This document shows positions 62,850-64,000 of a DNA stretch of 64,000 nucleotides, in pieces (the stretch's first letter is position 1; each line of letters starts with the position of its first letter). The notes beneath the pieces are model-generated. The model was not told the origin of the DNA and did no database searches. It saw only the letters and a program-made list of their open reading frames with translations. The DNA comes from Lachnospiraceae bacterium (lineage in GTDB: Bacteria; Bacillota; Clostridia; Lachnospirales; Lachnospiraceae). Location of the stretch: NCBI GenBank assembly GCA_009911035.1, contig QXWO01000005.1:1-64000 (forward strand), read 5' to 3'. A program made the translations under genes and the position numbers.

Positions 62850-63722
62850 CTACCAGGTCAGGACTTCATACCCTCTCTCCGTCACCGCTACAGTGATTTC
62901 CCACTGGGCCGAAGGTTTGCCGTCCTCCGTATAGACCGTCCACCCGTCATCATCATCTATATAAATTTCGCTGGTTCCCATATTGACCATTGGTTCTATG
63001 GTAAAGACCATACCGGGAACCATAAGCATCTCTGTTCCCGCTTTGGTCACATAGCTTACAAAAGGTTCCTCATGGAATTCCAGGCCTATACCATGGCCCC
63101 CTATATCAACGACCACACTATATCCGTTTGCCTTCGCGTGGTCGTTGACTGCCTGTGCCATATCCCCCAGAAAATTCCAGGGCTTCACCATGGCAAGGCC
63201 TTTTTCCACACACTCTTTTGTCACCTGCACCAGCTTTTTCTTCTCTGCACTAACCTCCCCAATACAGTACATTCTGGAGGAATCTGAAAAATATCCTTTA
63301 TAAATTGTGGAGGCATCCACATTGATAATATCCCCTTCTTTTAAAATAATATCCCTGGAGGGGATCCCATGACAGACCACTTCATTGATGGAAGTGCATA
63401 CGCTTTTGGGAAACCCCTCATAGTTTAAGGGGGCCGGGATCCCTCCCATCTGCACAGTCAAATCATGAGCCAGCTCGTCGATCTCCCCGGTACTGACACC
63501 GGGTCTCATTATTTTTTCTATGGCATCCAGCACCGCAATGTTTATGGCGCTGCTCTCCTTAATACCCTGAATCTGTTCCTTTGTCTTTAAAATATCCCTG
63601 CCCGGTATTATATGCCCCTGCAGTTCATAATGATGAATCTTTTCATCCAGCGCCATATGGCATGATTTATACTTTTTCCCGCTGCCGCACCAGCAGAGAT
63701 CATTTCTGTTTATCTTTTCCAT
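62850..63722 (-). CDS. map: Methionine aminopeptidase, type I, with SEC-C motif
   Basis: Removes N-terminal methionine from new proteins (290 aa). The N-terminal ~40 residues are a SEC-C zinc motif (RNDLCWCGSGKKYKSC), which links some enzymes to the ribosome. The M24 core has the five metal ligands in INVDAS, FSDSSR, GHGIGLEFHE, TIEPM and QWEITVAV. ATG 63722 overlaps the rpe stop codon (TGATG); the GTG directly upstream would add one residue. Length is above the 250-residue minimum because of the zinc motif. It is the second gene of the rpe-map-glpA run. Confidence 0.94.
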   Translation of the reverse strand: MEKINRNDLCWCGSGKKYKSCHMALDEKIHHYELQGHIIPGRDILKTKEQIQGIKESSAINIAVLDAIEKIMRPGVSTGEIDELAHDLTVQMGGIPAPLNYEGFPKSVCTSINEVVCHGIPSRDIILKEGDIINVDASTIYKGYFSDSSRMYCIGEVSAEKKKLVQVTKECVEKGLAMVKPWNFLGDMAQAVNDHAKANGYSVVVDIGGHGIGLEFHEEPFVSYVTKAGTEMLMVPGMVFTIEPMVNMGTSEIYIDDDDGWTVYTEDGKPSAQWEITVAVTERGYEVLTW

Positions 63723-64000
63723 CACTTATCTTCTTTTTCACCAAAAGCCTTCATAAACTGGGAAATATTATCGCTTATGCTCCGCTTTTTAAATACAGCA
63801 GAGCCAGCCACGCAGATATCTGCCCCGGCTCCAATCACTTCCCTGACATTTTTCTTCCCCACGCCTCCGTCAACCTCTATTTTGACAGGGTAGCCCTTCT
63901 CATCAATGTAGTCCCGGAGCTGCCGGATGCGGCCATAGGCTTCCGGCATAAAAGGCTGCCCTCCAAATCCTGGTTCCACACTCATCACCAAAACCATTTC
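63722..64000 (-). CDS. rpe: Ribulose-phosphate 3-epimerase, C-terminal part (window edge)
   Basis: Only the C-terminal ~93 residues are inside the window; the frame runs through the right edge with GAA before the visible ATG, so the ATG is internal. MVLVMSVEPGFGGQPF carries the catalytic-site methionine region, and IEVDGGVGKKN and AGSAVFKK complete the phosphate-binding end of the TIM barrel. The enzyme interconverts ribulose-5-phosphate and xylulose-5-phosphate. Its stop codon overlaps the map start, so it is the upstream member of the map-glp operon. Confidence 0.93.
   Translation of the reverse strand, partial: EMVLVMSVEPGFGGQPFMPEAYGRIRQLRDYIDEKGYPVKIEVDGGVGKKNVREVIGAGADICVAGSAVFKKRSISDNISQFMKAFGEKEDK

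Noticed and set aside
1-64000. Search for tRNA, rRNA, CRISPR arrays and insertion sequences
   Set aside because: No cloverleaf, rRNA block, regular spacer-repeat array or transposase was seen by eye; a computed scan could still find a divergent small RNA.

Overview
The window looks like a chromosomal segment of a spore-forming, Gram-positive, anaerobic gut-type Clostridia, most likely Lachnospiraceae. The evidence is SpoVT, a CIRCE/HrcA-controlled hrcA-grpE-dnaK-dnaJ heat-shock cluster, VanW and DUF6465 proteins, strong GGAGG ribosome binding sites, sigma-A promoters with 16-17 bp spacers, and a beta-mannan utilisation locus of the Roseburia type. I saw no rRNA, tRNA, CRISPR array, transposase or prophage gene. 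Genus and species cannot be fixed from the sequence alone.

Layout. 1-7.2 kb: Eis-like acetyltransferase, SWIM/SNF2 helicase, nicotinate phosphoribosyltransferase, and a repeat-rich intergenic region beside a probably 5'-damaged coiled-coil gene. 7.3-14.1 kb (minus): an oligopeptide ABC importer operon (binding lipoprotein, two ATPases, two permeases) ending in an M20 amidohydrolase. 14.3-19.1 kb: cysteine synthase, a C39-like protease, spoVT, a radical SAM protein and a DUF6056 membrane protein. 19.3-25.4 kb (plus): mutS2, a two-component system, trmL and a SIMPL lipoprotein. 25.5-30.0 kb (minus): a 35-residue membrane miniprotein, VanW, a HypE-like AIR synthase, Lrp/AsnC and an aminotransferase. 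30.8-35.8 kb: the heat-shock cluster, with promoter, CIRCE and a second promoter before dnaJ. 36-38.7 kb: DUF6465, uppP, an aminotransferase.

38.9-55.1 kb is the accessory highlight: a carbohydrate locus that I read as import and phosphorolysis of acetylated, galactosylated beta-manno-oligosaccharides. A binding protein and two permeases bring oligosaccharides in (no ATPase gene is present). A cellobiose 2-epimerase and two GH130 phosphorylases (GH130_1 mannosylglucose type, GH130_2 manno-oligosaccharide type) convert them to mannose-1-phosphate and glucose. A GH36 alpha-galactosidase removes side chains, and an SGNH esterase resembling CE17 mannan acetylesterases removes acetyl groups. ManA handles mannose-6-phosphate. 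AraC and LacI regulators lie inside the locus. A chemoreceptor with a long basic N-terminal tail is embedded between the esterase and manA.

55.3-64 kb (minus): rpe (cut by the window edge), map with a SEC-C zinc motif, GlpA-like dehydrogenase, an FAD oxidoreductase fused to DUF1667, glycerol kinase, a 788-residue cyclic-nucleotide-binding protein of unknown function, and a NUDIX hydrolase, apparently one operon.

The signals most worth following are a dispersed intergenic repeat of about 32 bp (at least five copies), the unexplained 788-residue CNB protein, the chemoreceptor inside the mannan locus, the missing small gene at 29919-30026, and shared ACTTAA motifs at the start sites of two mannan-locus promoters.
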